From positions 326,375-390,374 of the forward strand of contig NZ_QKYV01000003.1 in NCBI RefSeq assembly GCF_003253545.1: 64,000 bases of DNA, given 5' to 3'. This document shows positions 8,974 through 19,050 of the stretch, one piece after another. The notes under the pieces were generated by a model. The model did no database searches. It was given only the letters and a program-made list of their open reading frames with translations, and was not told where the DNA came from. The stretch's first letter is position 1. Each line of letters begins with the position of its first letter. The translations under genes and the position numbers were made by a program. This DNA is from Mesonia algae. Its GTDB lineage: Bacteria; Bacteroidota; Bacteroidia; Flavobacteriales; Flavobacteriaceae.

Positions 8974-9498
8974 TTATTTGTTTATTAAGTTCACTTCTAA
9001 AGCTCCGGTATCGCTTAGAAATTTAGACATATCTTTTACATTATGTTTCCCTACACTAACTTCCATTAAGAAGTGATCATCTGTAGTTCTCACATCTGGA
9101 TTTTCAGCTTGTTTAAATGGCCATAGTTTACTTCTCATATAAAAAGTAATAACCATAAGGTGAGCAGCAAAAAATACGGTAAGTTCAAACATAATAGGTA
9201 CGAATGCCGGTAAGTTCTCCAGAAAGCTAAAACTTGGCTTTCCTCCAATATCTTGCGGCCAATCTTGTATCATAATAAAATTCATCATAGAAATAGCTAC
9301 CGATAAACCAACTAATCCATACAAAAATGAGGTAATTGCTAATCGAGTTGGAGCTAATCCCATTGCCTTATCAAGACCGTGTACAGGAAAAGGTGTATAA
9401 ACCTCTTCAATGTGGTAGTTGGCCTCTCTTGTTTGCTTTACGGCTTGCATAAGCAAGTCATCGTCCGTATAAATAGCGTGTATAACTTTTGAAGACAT
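8974..9498 (-). CDS. actD: Alternative complex III subunit ActD (DUF3341)
   Basis: Small membrane subunit of alternative complex III, 174 residues. The N-terminal ~50 residues form a soluble DUF3341 domain (VIHAIYTDDDLLMQAVKQTR, then YTPFPVHGLDKAMGL), and two helices follow near residues 60-82 and 101-123. The role is structural, bridging other subunits, by analogy with solved ACIII complexes. It starts ten bases after actC ends. Confidence 0.93.
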   Translation of the reverse strand: MSSKVIHAIYTDDDLLMQAVKQTREANYHIEEVYTPFPVHGLDKAMGLAPTRLAITSFLYGLVGLSVAISMMNFIMIQDWPQDIGGKPSFSFLENLPAFVPIMFELTVFFAAHLMVITFYMRSKLWPFKQAENPDVRTTDDHFLMEVSVGKHNVKDMSKFLSDTGALEVNLINK

Positions 9499-9508
9499 TC
9501 TTTACTTA

Positions 9509-11005
9509 TTATGAGTTTATATTATTATCTGAGTCTGAATTAGCATCATCTGCTGCGTCTTTTTCATTATCGATATTTGACGCTGGCTTTCTTACAGGCT
9601 CATCATATAGTTTTACATGATCTCCATGTTCTGCTCTTAACTGCTTATATTTTGCTCCTGAAGATTTCAGGATTGTTTTTACTTCTGCTTGTGCAATTAC
9701 AGGGAACGTTCTAGCGTATAATAAGAATAGTACAAAGAAAAACCCAATTGTTCCTATAAAAATACCAATATCTACAAAGGTTGGAGAGAACATTGTCCAA
9801 GATGATGGTAAATAATCTCTATGTAAAGAGGTTACGATAATCACAAAACGCTCAAACCACATTCCTATGTTTACTACGATAGAGATAAAGAAAGAGAACA
9901 TTATACTTCTTCTTAATTTAGGGAACCACATAAATTGAGGTGAGAATACGTTACACGTCATCATACACCAGTATGCCCAAGCATAAGGTCCTGTAGCCCT
10001 GTTTAAGAATGCGTACTGCTCAAATTCAACTCCAGAGTACCATGCAATTACCAACTCGGTAATATACGCAACCCCAACAATAGAACCCGTAAGCATAATT
10101 ACAATGTTCATTAACTCTATATGCTGAACAGTAATGTAGTTTTCTAGATTAGAAACCTTACGCATGATAATCAATAAGGTATTTACCATAGCAAAACCAG
10201 AGAAGATCGCTCCCGCAACAAAGTAAGGGGGGAAAATCGTAGTATGCCAACCTGGTATAACCGATGTAGCAAAGTCAAAAGATACAATAGTGTGTACAGA
10301 AAGTACTAATGGAGTAGCTAAACCTGCCAATACTAATGACACTTCTTCAAAACGTTGCCAATCTTTAGCTCTTCCAGACCACCCAAAAGAAAGAATAGAA
10401 TAAATTCTCTTTTGAAAAGGCTTTACAGCTCTATCTCTAATCATTGCAAAATCTGGCAGTAAACCTGTCCACCAGAATACTAATGAAACAGATAAGTAAG
10501 TTGAAATTGCAAACACATCCCAAAGTAGTGGAGAGTTAAAGTTTACCCACAATGATCCGAATTGATTAGGAATTGGCAATACCCAATATGCTAACCAAGG
10601 ACGACCCATGTGAATGATTGGGAACAAACCTGCTTGAACTACAGAGAAGATTGTCATCGCTTCCGCGGAACGGTTAATTGCCATTCTCCATTTTTGACGG
10701 AATAACAATAATACGGCAGAAATAAGTGTACCAGCGTGACCAATACCTACCCACCAAACAAAATTGGTAATATCCCAAGCCCAACCTACGGTCTTGTTTA
10801 ATCCCCAAGTACCAATACCTGTAGACACAGTGTAAGTGATACATCCTAATCCCCAAATAAAAGCTACTAAGGCAATAGAAAATACAATCCACCAAGATTT
10901 ATTTGCTTTACCTTCAACAGGTGCTGCAACATCTATAGTAACATCATGATAGGATTTATCTCCGGTAACTAAAGGCTTTCTAATAGGTGCTTCGTAATGA
11001 GACAT
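9509..11005 (-). CDS. actC: Alternative complex III subunit ActC (NrfD-like)
   Basis: Membrane subunit of the NrfD/PsrC family, 498 residues and about ten helices. In ACIII this subunit is thought to hold the quinol oxidation site next to the ActB iron-sulfur chain. Features include the opening segment YHDVTIDVAAPVEGKANKSW with WWIVFSIALVAFIWGLG as first helix, GHAGTLISAVLLLFRQKWR and FPIIHMGRPWLAYWVLP, which are characteristic of ActC. The C-terminus ends in a charged Asp/Asn-rich tail. The motif CGCTTCCGCGGAA (10658-10670) lies inside it, encoding NRSAEAM. It is 36 bases downstream of actB. Confidence 0.95.
   Translation of the reverse strand: MSHYEAPIRKPLVTGDKSYHDVTIDVAAPVEGKANKSWWIVFSIALVAFIWGLGCITYTVSTGIGTWGLNKTVGWAWDITNFVWWVGIGHAGTLISAVLLLFRQKWRMAINRSAEAMTIFSVVQAGLFPIIHMGRPWLAYWVLPIPNQFGSLWVNFNSPLLWDVFAISTYLSVSLVFWWTGLLPDFAMIRDRAVKPFQKRIYSILSFGWSGRAKDWQRFEEVSLVLAGLATPLVLSVHTIVSFDFATSVIPGWHTTIFPPYFVAGAIFSGFAMVNTLLIIMRKVSNLENYITVQHIELMNIVIMLTGSIVGVAYITELVIAWYSGVEFEQYAFLNRATGPYAWAYWCMMTCNVFSPQFMWFPKLRRSIMFSFFISIVVNIGMWFERFVIIVTSLHRDYLPSSWTMFSPTFVDIGIFIGTIGFFFVLFLLYARTFPVIAQAEVKTILKSSGAKYKQLRAEHGDHVKLYDEPVRKPASNIDNEKDAADDANSDSDNNINS
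10658..10670 (+). repeat. Oriented 13-mer CGCTNNNGCGGAA, copy 1
   Basis: CGCTTCCGCGGAA, inside actC and antisense to that gene. One of eight exact copies in the window, all on the + strand. Confidence 0.6.
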
Positions 11006-11041
11006 AATGCTTTATAATTGATTCTTTTATTAACTCTATTA

Positions 11042-14000
11042 TTATACTTCAGAAGTGTTTCTAACTTTTGTGTGATAGAATACATTAGGTTTCGTACCTA
11101 CATATTCCAACAAGTGATACATTCTATCATCTTGTTTTTTATCATTCACAACACTTTCTTTATCGTTGATATCTCCAAATTTCATCGCACCAGAACTACA
11201 TGCATTAGAACAAGCGGTTTGGAATTCTCCATCTTTAATTTCTCTTCCGTCACGTTTAGCATCAAGAATTGTTTTTTGTGTCATTTGAATACACATAGAA
11301 CATTTTTCCATCACCCCACGAGATCTTACCGTAACATCTGGGTTTAATACCATTCTACCCAAATCATTATTCATATGGTAATCAAACTCGTCATTCTTAT
11401 TATACAAGAACCAGTTAAAACGACGTACTTTATAAGGACAGTTGTTAGCACAATATCTTGTACCTACACAACGGTTGTAAGCCATATGGTTTTGGCCTTG
11501 ACGACCGTGAGAAGTTGCCGCTACTGGACAAACAGTTTCACAAGGTGCGTGATTACAGTGCTGACACATTACTGGCTGGAAAACAACCTGAGGATTATCG
11601 GAAGCATCTTCTAACTCACCGAATCCAGATAATGAATCACCTAAACCGTCAAAATCATCTTTCTTTTGATTATCTCCTGCGAAAGTCTCTTCAGATGAGT
11701 AGTAACGATCAATGCGCAACCAGTGCATATCTCTACTACGTCTTACTTCAGATTTTCCTACAACAGGAACATTATTTTCACTATGACAAGCAATAACACA
11801 AGCTCCACAACCCGTACAAGCATTTAAATCTATAGAAAGATTAAAATGATGTCCAATTGTTCTGTCAAATTCATCCCAAAGATCTACCTCTGGAGAAGTC
11901 ACAGGAACAGGCTCGTGATTTAAAGATACGTGTGGAGTTGAATTCCACTCATGCTTATCTTTAGTATTGAAAATTTCTAACGTTGTTTCCTTTACAACAT
12001 CCCCTCTACCCATTAAAGTATTATGCAACTGCACACAAGCAAACTCATGCTCACCAGATGCTTTTTCAATGGTAATATTTTGAACGTTATTAAAATCTTT
12101 ATATAACGGGTAAGCATTAACACCTACCTGCATTTCTTCTTGAATTGCTTCTTTTCTTCCGTAACCTAAAGCTAAACCAACAGAACCTTTAGCTTGCCCT
12201 GGCTGAATGATCACAGGAACATTCTTAAGCTCAGTTTTACCTAATTTAACAGTAACATAGCTACCATTTAAACCACCATTAGCAACGTGTTTATTCTCTA
12301 AATCCATTGCCTCAGCATCAGCTTTAGAAACCGTTAAGTAATTATCCCAAGAAGCTCGAGTAATAGGATCTGGCAATTCTTGCAACCAAGGGTTATTAGC
12401 CTGCTCTCCATCTCCAAGAGCAGTCTTAGTATAAAGCGTCAACTCTAAACCTTTTCCTTTTTCAGACTGAGATAATTTTCTCGCTGAAGCGGAAGCAGAT
12501 ACACTTGCACCCAAAAATTCAGCATCAGATCCCTGAGAAAGCGTAGAATTCGACTCAAAAACTCCATCATGTAATGCAGTTGACCAAGAAGACGAATCTA
12601 ACTTTCCTTTCCAAGTCTCTTTAATATACTCATAGTAAGACTTATCACTACCTGTCCATTTCAATAAACAATCTTGAAATTGACGTGTATCAAATAACGG
12701 CTTAATCGTAGGCTGCATTAAACTAAAGTAATTCTTAGTTAACTGTACATCACCCCAACTTTCTAAGTAATGAGGCGTAGCAGCAACAAAATCACATAAT
12801 TTAGCAGTCTCATCCATTTTAGAAGAGAAAGCTACTTTTACATCTACGTTTTTAAGCGCCTTCACAAACACATCTGCGTTTGGTAAGCTATAAGCAGGAT
12901 TTACTCCTGCAGTCATAACAGCACCTACAGCACCATTATTCATTTTATTTACTAAATCAAGAACCTCCTTAGCATTACCTTGACGAATCATTCTAGGATT
13001 AGCAGTATCCATTACCGCACTACCTAACTGTTCGTTTATTGCCATTACTAAATTTTGAGCATCCTCATCTTCGATTCCAGAAACCACTACCGCTCCAGAC
13101 CCAGCTCTTCTTAATTGTTCTTTAGCTTTTACAACAGCATCATCTAGTTTAGCAGATAAATTACTTGAAGGATTCCCCGAAACATATCCGTAAAGCGCAG
13201 CTAGAATCATTTTTTGCTCAGAAGGAGTTACAGGAACACGCTTATCTGCATTTGCACCCGTCATAGACATATTAGATTCAAACTGAATATGACGCGACAT
13301 TTTTCCATTCTTTGGAATTCTTCCTTGAGCATATCCAGAATCGTATCCCCCACCTTGCCAATCTCCTAAGAAATCTGCTCCAATAGAAACAATTGTTTCT
13401 GCTTTAGAAAAATCATAATTAGGAAGCGCTCTGAAACCATACTTTGCCTCAAACGCATTTAACGCAGCGTTTTCAGAAACAGTATCATATACTACGTGAC
13501 GAACATTCGAAAATTTCGCCTTAAACTCTTTAATCAATTCAGTAGTAGAAGGACTAGCAAAAGTTTGCGTCATTAACACAATTTCTTTTCCTCCTAAACC
13601 ATTTAATTTTTCACTTAACTCCTTATCAAACCTTTCCCAAGAAACATCTTCCCCTTTAATAGAAGGTCTTTTAACCCTTTTATTATCATATAATGACAAT
13701 ACAGAAGCATGAACTCTAGCATTTGCGCCAGAATTAACCTTACCAAGAGTATTATTTTCTATTTTAATAGGTCTTCCTTCGCGAGTTTTAACTAGCACGC
13801 TAGAAAAATCAAAACCATCTGCAATAGTTGTAGCATAATAATTAGCTACACCAGGAACGATACGCTCTGGCTGAACTACGTAAGGTATTGATTTAGTCAC
13901 AGGACCCTCACAAGCTGCAAGAGACGCAGCCGCTGTACTAAACCCAACAAATTTAAGGAAATCCCTTCTGGAAGTTTTAGAACTTTCTAATGTTTCTTTG

Positions 14001-14122
14001 TCTCCCAAAAACTCATCTGTAGGAATTTCTTCCACAAATTCATTCTGTTGAAGCGTCTCAACAATAGAACTATCCTCCTTTAGCTCTTCAACACTTTTCC
14101 AGTATTTCTTGTTTGATGACAT
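11042..14122 (-). CDS. actB: Alternative complex III subunit ActB, molybdoenzyme-like iron-sulfur protein
   Basis: Periplasmic electron-transfer subunit, 1026 residues. It fuses a molybdopterin-oxidoreductase-like domain (about residues 75-700, thought to carry no Mo cofactor in ACIII) to a PsrB/NrfC-type ferredoxin domain (about 755-980). Cluster cysteines: CTGCGACVIAC at 769, CQHCNHAPCETVC at 853, CVGTRYCANNC at 885, CSMC at 941 and CSNAC at 971. In the third motif Thr replaces one expected Cys, which fits a [3Fe-4S] cluster at that position as reported for ACIII. The N-terminus has a Tat motif, SRRDFLK (51-57), followed by lipobox SLAAC with Cys71, so export by Tat and lipid anchoring are both likely. 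It starts 32 bases after actA ends. Confidence 0.95.
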   Translation of the reverse strand: MSSNKKYWKSVEELKEDSSIVETLQQNEFVEEIPTDEFLGDKETLESSKTSRRDFLKFVGFSTAAASLAACEGPVTKSIPYVVQPERIVPGVANYYATTIADGFDFSSVLVKTREGRPIKIENNTLGKVNSGANARVHASVLSLYDNKRVKRPSIKGEDVSWERFDKELSEKLNGLGGKEIVLMTQTFASPSTTELIKEFKAKFSNVRHVVYDTVSENAALNAFEAKYGFRALPNYDFSKAETIVSIGADFLGDWQGGGYDSGYAQGRIPKNGKMSRHIQFESNMSMTGANADKRVPVTPSEQKMILAALYGYVSGNPSSNLSAKLDDAVVKAKEQLRRAGSGAVVVSGIEDEDAQNLVMAINEQLGSAVMDTANPRMIRQGNAKEVLDLVNKMNNGAVGAVMTAGVNPAYSLPNADVFVKALKNVDVKVAFSSKMDETAKLCDFVAATPHYLESWGDVQLTKNYFSLMQPTIKPLFDTRQFQDCLLKWTGSDKSYYEYIKETWKGKLDSSSWSTALHDGVFESNSTLSQGSDAEFLGASVSASASARKLSQSEKGKGLELTLYTKTALGDGEQANNPWLQELPDPITRASWDNYLTVSKADAEAMDLENKHVANGGLNGSYVTVKLGKTELKNVPVIIQPGQAKGSVGLALGYGRKEAIQEEMQVGVNAYPLYKDFNNVQNITIEKASGEHEFACVQLHNTLMGRGDVVKETTLEIFNTKDKHEWNSTPHVSLNHEPVPVTSPEVDLWDEFDRTIGHHFNLSIDLNACTGCGACVIACHSENNVPVVGKSEVRRSRDMHWLRIDRYYSSEETFAGDNQKKDDFDGLGDSLSGFGELEDASDNPQVVFQPVMCQHCNHAPCETVCPVAATSHGRQGQNHMAYNRCVGTRYCANNCPYKVRRFNWFLYNKNDEFDYHMNNDLGRMVLNPDVTVRSRGVMEKCSMCIQMTQKTILDAKRDGREIKDGEFQTACSNACSSGAMKFGDINDKESVVNDKKQDDRMYHLLEYVGTKPNVFYHTKVRNTSEV
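12482..12494 (+). repeat. Oriented 13-mer CGCTNNNGCGGAA, copy 2
   Basis: CGCTGAAGCGGAA, inside actB and antisense to it. Identical to the copies at 25299 and 58566. Confidence 0.6.
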
Positions 14123-14154
14123 ATGATAATATAGATATTAACTTCTTAAAAAAA

Positions 14155-15507
14155 TTAGTAGTGACATTTACCACATTCCAACGCACCCATTTGAGCCGCT
14201 GTTAATGTTTCAACACCATATTTCTTAGACAATTCTTCATGAATTTTTTCATAATACTTATTGCCTTCTACTTTTACGTTTGTTTCTCTGTGACAATTAA
14301 TACACCAACCCATTGTTAATGGCGAATGCTGACGCATAATTTCCATCTCCTCTACAGGACCGTGACATTCTTGACAAGTAATCCCAGCTACAGAAACGTG
14401 TTGCGAGTGATTAAAATAAGCAAAGTCTGGCAGGTTATGAATTCTCACCCACTTTACTGGTTTTTGCTCCCCACTATATGATTGAGTCGCAGGATCCCAT
14501 CCTGTCGCCTCGTAAAGCTTAGCAATCTCACCATCATAAAATTCTTTAGAATAATCTTCAGTAGCAGTTTCTGGCGCTACTTCAGAAATAGATTTATGAC
14601 AGTTCATACACACATTTAGCGATGGTATTCCAGATGTTTTACTTACTCGAGCAGAAGAGTGACAATATTTACACTCTATCTGATTGTCTCCTGCATGAAT
14701 TTTATGCGAATAATGTATTGGCTGCACTGGCTGATATCCTTGATCAACACCTACCTGCATCAAATACCCATAAACAAAATACCCACCAGCAAGCAATAAG
14801 AATACTGAAGTAACTAAAACTAAAAATTGATTTTCAACAAAAGCTTTCCAAATTGGCTTTCTTTTTTCAGAAACCACTACAGGAACACCATTCGCTTCAG
14901 CAAATCGATTTAATGTTTTATTCACCAACACCAACACTGCTACCAATAATAGCAACACAAATGCCAGCACCCCTAATACAATATTAGTCGATACCCCACT
15001 TCCAGATCCAGCTGAAGCCTGACCCTCACCTGTAGCTGCCGCTTTAGGTTCTGGTTTTGGCTGCTCCACATAAGCAAGTATGTTATCGATATCAGAATTT
15101 GATAACTGAGGAAAAGCATTCATTGGAGTTTCATTGTACTCCTCATAAATTGCCACCGCTGCAGGATCTCCTGCATCGATCATTGCAGCACTATTTTTTA
15201 TCCATCTATAAAGCCAATCGATTTCATGTCTTTCTGTCACTCCATGCAATGCAGGACCCGTTGCTCTTTTATACGGCTTATGACAAGCAGCACATAAAGA
15301 ATTAAACAAATCTTTACCCGCAGCAGGATCTCCACCTTGTGAACTCGAAGGTATCGCTTCCGCGGAAGCAGACTCTTCTACACTAGGAGCATCCGTAGCA
15401 GCTCCAGAGTCTTCTTGCGAAAACGAAGTTTGAGAGAATGAAAATAATACTACTAACGACAGTAGTAGTGTTCTAGAAATTGAATGGCGTATATTCACCT
15501 TTTTCAT
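14155..15507 (-). CDS. actA: Alternative complex III subunit ActA, six-haem cytochrome c
   Basis: Multihaem cytochrome c of alternative complex III, 450 residues, first gene of the act-cox operon. After a signal peptide (about 1-30) comes a class I cytochrome c-like domain with CAACH at 72-76, then helices near 172-195 and 227-250, then a pentahaem region with CKYCH (279), CMNCH (300), CQECH (378), CINCH (402) and CGKCH (445). That is six CxxCH sites: the pentahaem core known for the family plus an N-terminal monohaem domain. The extra domain could act as a tethered electron carrier to the oxidase (inference). A -7 element at 15600-15607 drives the operon, with a leader of about 85 bases. Confidence 0.94.
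   Translation of the reverse strand: MKKVNIRHSISRTLLLSLVVLFSFSQTSFSQEDSGAATDAPSVEESASAEAIPSSSQGGDPAAGKDLFNSLCAACHKPYKRATGPALHGVTERHEIDWLYRWIKNSAAMIDAGDPAAVAIYEEYNETPMNAFPQLSNSDIDNILAYVEQPKPEPKAAATGEGQASAGSGSGVSTNIVLGVLAFVLLLLVAVLVLVNKTLNRFAEANGVPVVVSEKRKPIWKAFVENQFLVLVTSVFLLLAGGYFVYGYLMQVGVDQGYQPVQPIHYSHKIHAGDNQIECKYCHSSARVSKTSGIPSLNVCMNCHKSISEVAPETATEDYSKEFYDGEIAKLYEATGWDPATQSYSGEQKPVKWVRIHNLPDFAYFNHSQHVSVAGITCQECHGPVEEMEIMRQHSPLTMGWCINCHRETNVKVEGNKYYEKIHEELSKKYGVETLTAAQMGALECGKCHY
15355..15367 (+). repeat. Oriented 13-mer CGCTNNNGCGGAA, copy 3
   Basis: CGCTTCCGCGGAA followed by GC, inside actA in the region coding its Ser/Ala/Glu-rich linker. Confidence 0.6.
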
Positions 15508-15599
15508 ATTACAGCTGAATTAACATCTTAGTTTGGTATGGTTTTTACAGTGAAGTAGTTAGCTATATTAACATATCTTAACACTCCTAAATCCAAGCA

Positions 15600-15607
15600 C
15601 AAAAGTA
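15600..15607 (-). promoter_or_regulatory. actA: Bacteroidota -7 element for the act-cox operon
   Basis: TACTTTTG on the minus strand fits TAnnTTTG exactly, in the 224-base divergent gap between actA and the SPOR gene. It predicts a start near 15593 and an untranslated leader of about 85 bases. No -33 TTG at the usual spacing. Confidence 0.55.
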
Positions 15608-15705
15608 ATACTTATAGATGATTTAAGGAATGTTACAGAACTGTTAATGCTTAATTTATATTACTTCTAAATAATAAATCGAGCTTAACTATAGTTATTT
15701 AATCA

Positions 15706-15713
15706 TACTTTTG
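15706..15713 (+). promoter_or_regulatory. Bacteroidota -7 element for the SPOR gene
   Basis: TACTTTTG matches TAnnTTTG and lies 18 bases before the ATG at 15732. It shares its sequence with the divergent act promoter. Confidence 0.6.
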
Positions 15714-15731
15714 TAAAAAATAATTTGCATT

Positions 15732-16121
15732 ATGAACAAACACACTTCAGTAATTTATTTATTTTTAAGCATTTGCACGTTAAGCTTAACAAACTTAAAT
15801 GCACAAGAGAGTAAATCTAAAATAAATACAGATCCACTAGTTCAAGAACTCTTAGTATTAAAATCAAAAATGACCGAGAGCAATGAACTTAATGAGCGTT
15901 ACAAAATTCAACTATTCTCTGGGTCGACATTAGAGGCTGCCAACAAGATTAGACAAAAATTTAAAATAAAACATCCAGATGAACCTGCTAGTATAGAATA
16001 CCAAACTCCTAATTACAAAGTTTGGGTAGGTGACTTTAGAGATAGACTTGAGGCAGAAAGGTTATTTATCGCACTTAAAGAAGATTTTAAAAGCTCTTTT
16101 GTATTTAAACCCAGACAATAA
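15732..16121 (+). CDS. Secreted SPOR-domain protein
   Basis: Small exported protein of 129 residues: a signal peptide (VIYLFLSICTLSLTNLNAQ, cleavage after the Ala-Gln) followed by a SPOR-like domain at about residues 55-129. The SPOR pattern is seen in YKIQLFSGSTLEAANKIRQK and VWVGDFRDRLEAERLFIALK, the two alpha-beta repeats of the fold. SPOR domains bind denuded glycan strands of peptidoglycan, often at division sites. The protein has no other domain, so a catalytic role is unlikely. It is monocistronic: own -7 element upstream, intrinsic terminator at 16211-16241 downstream. Confidence 0.85.
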   Translation: MNKHTSVIYLFLSICTLSLTNLNAQESKSKINTDPLVQELLVLKSKMTESNELNERYKIQLFSGSTLEAANKIRQKFKIKHPDEPASIEYQTPNYKVWVGDFRDRLEAERLFIALKEDFKSSFVFKPRQ

Positions 16122-16210
16122 AATTAATAACACAGAACTATTATATAAAACCCAGCAAGGGTTTTTACTAAAATACCAAAAGAAGAGCTTAGATCTCTTA
16201 ATTATAAATA

Positions 16211-16241
16211 AAAAAAGCTGCTCATTAAGAGCAGCTTTTTT
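16211..16241. terminator. Bidirectional intrinsic terminator between SPOR gene and infB
   Basis: AAAAAAGCTGCTC and GAGCAGCTTTTTT form a 13-bp stem with loop ATTAA. A and T runs on both sides let it work for both convergent units. Confidence 0.9.
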
Positions 16242-16259
16242 TATTTATAATCTTTAAAT

Positions 16260-18989
16260 TTATTTCAGTTTCTTTTTAACTGCAACTTCTTGGAATGCTT
16301 CAACAACATCTCCTTCTTTAATATCATTGTAGTTCTTAATTTGAAGTCCACAATCGTAGCCTTTAGAAACTTCTTTCACATCATCCTTAAATCGTTTTAA
16401 TGAAGATAAGAATCCAGTATAAACTACCACTCCATCACGAATTAATCGAATGTTACTATTTCTATAAATCTTACCATCAGTTACCATACAACCAGCGATG
16501 GTTCCGATTTTAGATATCTTAAATGTTTCTCTAATCTCTGCATTACCCGTAATCTCTTCTTTCATCTCTGGAGATAACATACCTTCCATAGCATCTTTAA
16601 GATCATTGATAGCATCATAGATAATAGAGTAAGTCCTGATGTCTATTTCTTCCTTATCAGCAACTTGACGTGCATTCCCGGCAGGTCTAACATTAAATCC
16701 GATAATAATCGCATCAGAAGCCGAAGCAAGCAACACATCACTTTCAGTAATTGCACCTACTCCCTTATGGATAATATTTACCTGAATCTCTTCTGTAGAT
16801 AATTTCTGGAAACTATCCGTTAAGGCTTCTACTGAACCATCAACATCACCTTTTAAGATAATATTTAATTCTTTAAAGTCTCCTAACGCAATTCTTCGTC
16901 CAATTTCATCTAAAGTAATATGACGTTGAGTTCTTACACTCTGCTCACGTTGTAACTGAGTACGCTTAGATGCAATATCTTTAGCCTCACGCTCATCTTC
17001 CATTACAGAGAACTTATCACCAGCTTGCGGAGCACCGTCTAATCCTAATATTGAAACTGGCGTTGAAGGCCCTGCTTCTTTTATTTTATTGCCACGCTCA
17101 TCGTGCATAGCTTTAATCTTACCACTTGTGGTTCCTGCAAGAACATAATCCCCTATTTTCAATGTACCACTTTGTACTAAAATAGTTGAGATATACCCTC
17201 TACCTTTATCTAGATAAGCTTCCACAACAGTACCTGAAGCGTTTCTATCTGGATTTGCTTTAAGCTCTAAGATTTCAGCTTCAAGTAAAACTTTTTCTAA
17301 TAATTCTTTTACTCCAGCTCCTGTCTTCGCAGAAATATCTTGAGACTGTACTTTACCACCCCAATCTTCTACCAACAAATTCATAGAAGCTAACTTCTCT
17401 TTAATTTTCTCTACATTAGCTGTAGGTAAATCTGTTTTGTTAATCGCAAATATAATTGGCACTCCCGCTGCTTGAGCGTGAGAAATAGCTTCTTTTGTTT
17501 GTGGCATCACATCATCATCTGCTGCAATTACTACAATAGCAATATCTGTAACCTGAGCTCCACGAGCACGCATCGCCGTAAAGGCTTCGTGTCCTGGTGT
17601 ATCTAAAAACGCAATTTTATTACCATTCTCTAACTCAACTCCATAAGCTCCAATGTGCTGTGTAATTCCTCCACTTTCACCTGCGATTACATTTTCTTTA
17701 CGAACATAATCTAACAATGAAGTTTTACCGTGATCTACGTGACCCATTACAGTTACAATAGGCGCTCTTTCAACAAGATCTTCTGGGTTATCTACAACCT
17801 CCTCGATTGATTCTTCTAAGTCTGCCGTTACAAAATCAACTTCATATCCAAACTCATCAGCAACAATAGAAAGTGTCTCAGCATCTAGACGCTGATTCAT
17901 CGTTACCATCATTCCTAATGACATACAAGCAGAAATTACTTTCGTTACTGGCACATCCATCATCGTCGCAACTTCACTTACCGTTACAAACTCAGTAACT
18001 TTAAGAGTTTTGTTCTCTTGTTCTTGCTGCGCTTGCTCGTCTTCAGTTTTTTGACGGTGTTGATCTCTTTTATCTCTTCTATATTTCGCTCCTTTACCTT
18101 TAGAAGATTTACCTTGAAGTTTCTCTAAAGTTTCACGAATTTGTTTTTGTACTTCTTCTTCTGTAGGTTCCTCTTTAGTAACCTGAGGTCTACGAGCTTT
18201 ATTGTTTCCACCTTTTTTGAAGGCTCCTCCACCAGTTCTCCTATTACCTCCAGGAGCATTACCACCAGAATCTTTACTAATTCTTCTACGCTTCTTTTTC
18301 TTAGCAGCAGCAGCGGCACTAGCTTTAGGATCTTCTTTCTTTTTAGCAGGTTTCTTTTTAAATTGACTTAAATCAATTTTTTCTCCCGTAAAATTAGGTC
18401 CGTTAAGTTTCTTATACTGAGTCTCCAAACGTTCTTCTGGAGCTTTCACTTCTTCTTCTTTTTTAGAAGGAGATTCTTTCTTCAACCCAGATTTTGAAGG
18501 TGAAGCAGGCTCTTCCTTCTTCTTTTCTTCTTTTTTAGGCTCTTGAGGCTTTTGAGGTTTTTCTTCCTTCTTAGGTTTTGGTTTATTTTTAGATTTATCT
18601 TTATCTAAATCTATTTTCCCAACCTGCTTAGGACCACTTAAACTTGCCTTAGCTTTAACTATTCGAGCTTCCTCCTCTTCTCTCTCCTTCTCTTTCAGTC
18701 TTCTCTCTTCTAGTTTACGCAATTTTTCCTCTTGCTCTTTTTCTCTTGTCAGTCGAAGCTCCTCCTTTTCTTTCTTTCTCTCTTCACTTACTTCTTTTGA
18801 AGCTACTTTTTTACTTTTATCAGTTTGGAACTTCTCAAAAAGCACTTGGTAAACTTCTTCGGAAATTTTTGTAGTAGGACGCGCCTCAATATCATAACCT
18901 TTAGAATCTAAAAATTCTACAGCACGGTCTAGTGATATATTGAATTCACGTAGTACTTTGTTTAATCGCATTGTTCTTGCTTCAGCCAT
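16260..18989 (-). CDS. infB: Translation initiation factor IF-2
   Basis: GTPase that places initiator fMet-tRNA on the 30S subunit and promotes subunit joining. 909 residues. The N-terminal IF2-N domain begins at [21 protein letters not shown] long Lys/Glu-rich, low-complexity linker covers about residues 65-330. A second IF2-N-like module ([20 protein letters not shown]) precedes the G domain, which shows G1 [10 protein letters not shown]3 DTPGHE and G4 NKTD; domains II-IV follow, closing with [15 protein letters not shown]. The linker is typical of Bacteroidota IF-2. It is the last gene of rimP-nusA-infB, 61 bases after nusA. Confidence 0.97.
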   Translation of the reverse strand: MAEARTMRLNKVLREFNISLDRAVEFLDSKGYDIEARPTTKISEEVYQVLFEKFQTDKSKKVASKEVSEERKKEKEELRLTREKEQEEKLRKLEERRLKEKEREEEEARIVKAKASLSGPKQVGKIDLDKDKSKNKPKPKKEEKPQKPQEPKKEEKKKEEPASPSKSGLKKESPSKKEEEVKAPEERLETQYKKLNGPNFTGEKIDLSQFKKKPAKKKEDPKASAAAAAKKKKRRRISKDSGGNAPGGNRRTGGGAFKKGGNNKARRPQVTKEEPTEEEVQKQIRETLEKLQGKSSKGKGAKYRRDKRDQHRQKTEDEQAQQEQENKTLKVTEFVTVSEVATMMDVPVTKVISACMSLGMMVTMNQRLDAETLSIVADEFGYEVDFVTADLEESIEEVVDNPEDLVERAPIVTVMGHVDHGKTSLLDYVRKENVIAGESGGITQHIGAYGVELENGNKIAFLDTPGHEAFTAMRARGAQVTDIAIVVIAADDDVMPQTKEAISHAQAAGVPIIFAINKTDLPTANVEKIKEKLASMNLLVEDWGGKVQSQDISAKTGAGVKELLEKVLLEAEILELKANPDRNASGTVVEAYLDKGRGYISTILVQSGTLKIGDYVLAGTTSGKIKAMHDERGNKIKEAGPSTPVSILGLDGAPQAGDKFSVMEDEREAKDIASKRTQLQREQSVRTQRHITLDEIGRRIALGDFKELNIILKGDVDGSVEALTDSFQKLSTEEIQVNIIHKGVGAITESDVLLASASDAIIIGFNVRPAGNARQVADKEEIDIRTYSIIYDAINDLKDAMEGMLSPEMKEEITGNAEIRETFKISKIGTIAGCMVTDGKIYRNSNIRLIRDGVVVYTGFLSSLKRFKDDVKEVSKGYDCGLQIKNYNDIKEGDVVEAFQEVAVKKKLK

Positions 18990-19050
18990 AAATTGCCTCT
19001 AAATTAACCTCTTTATTCTTATTATATGATTAAAATTTTTTAAAAAAAAA

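Noticed and set aside
11018-11796. Several open frames on the + strand opposite actB
   Set aside because: They are antisense shadows of a long, high-quality gene with conserved iron-sulfur motifs.
18125-18371. Overlapping open frames within infB
   Set aside because: The Lys/Glu-rich linker of IF-2 has low-complexity codons that leave other frames open by chance.
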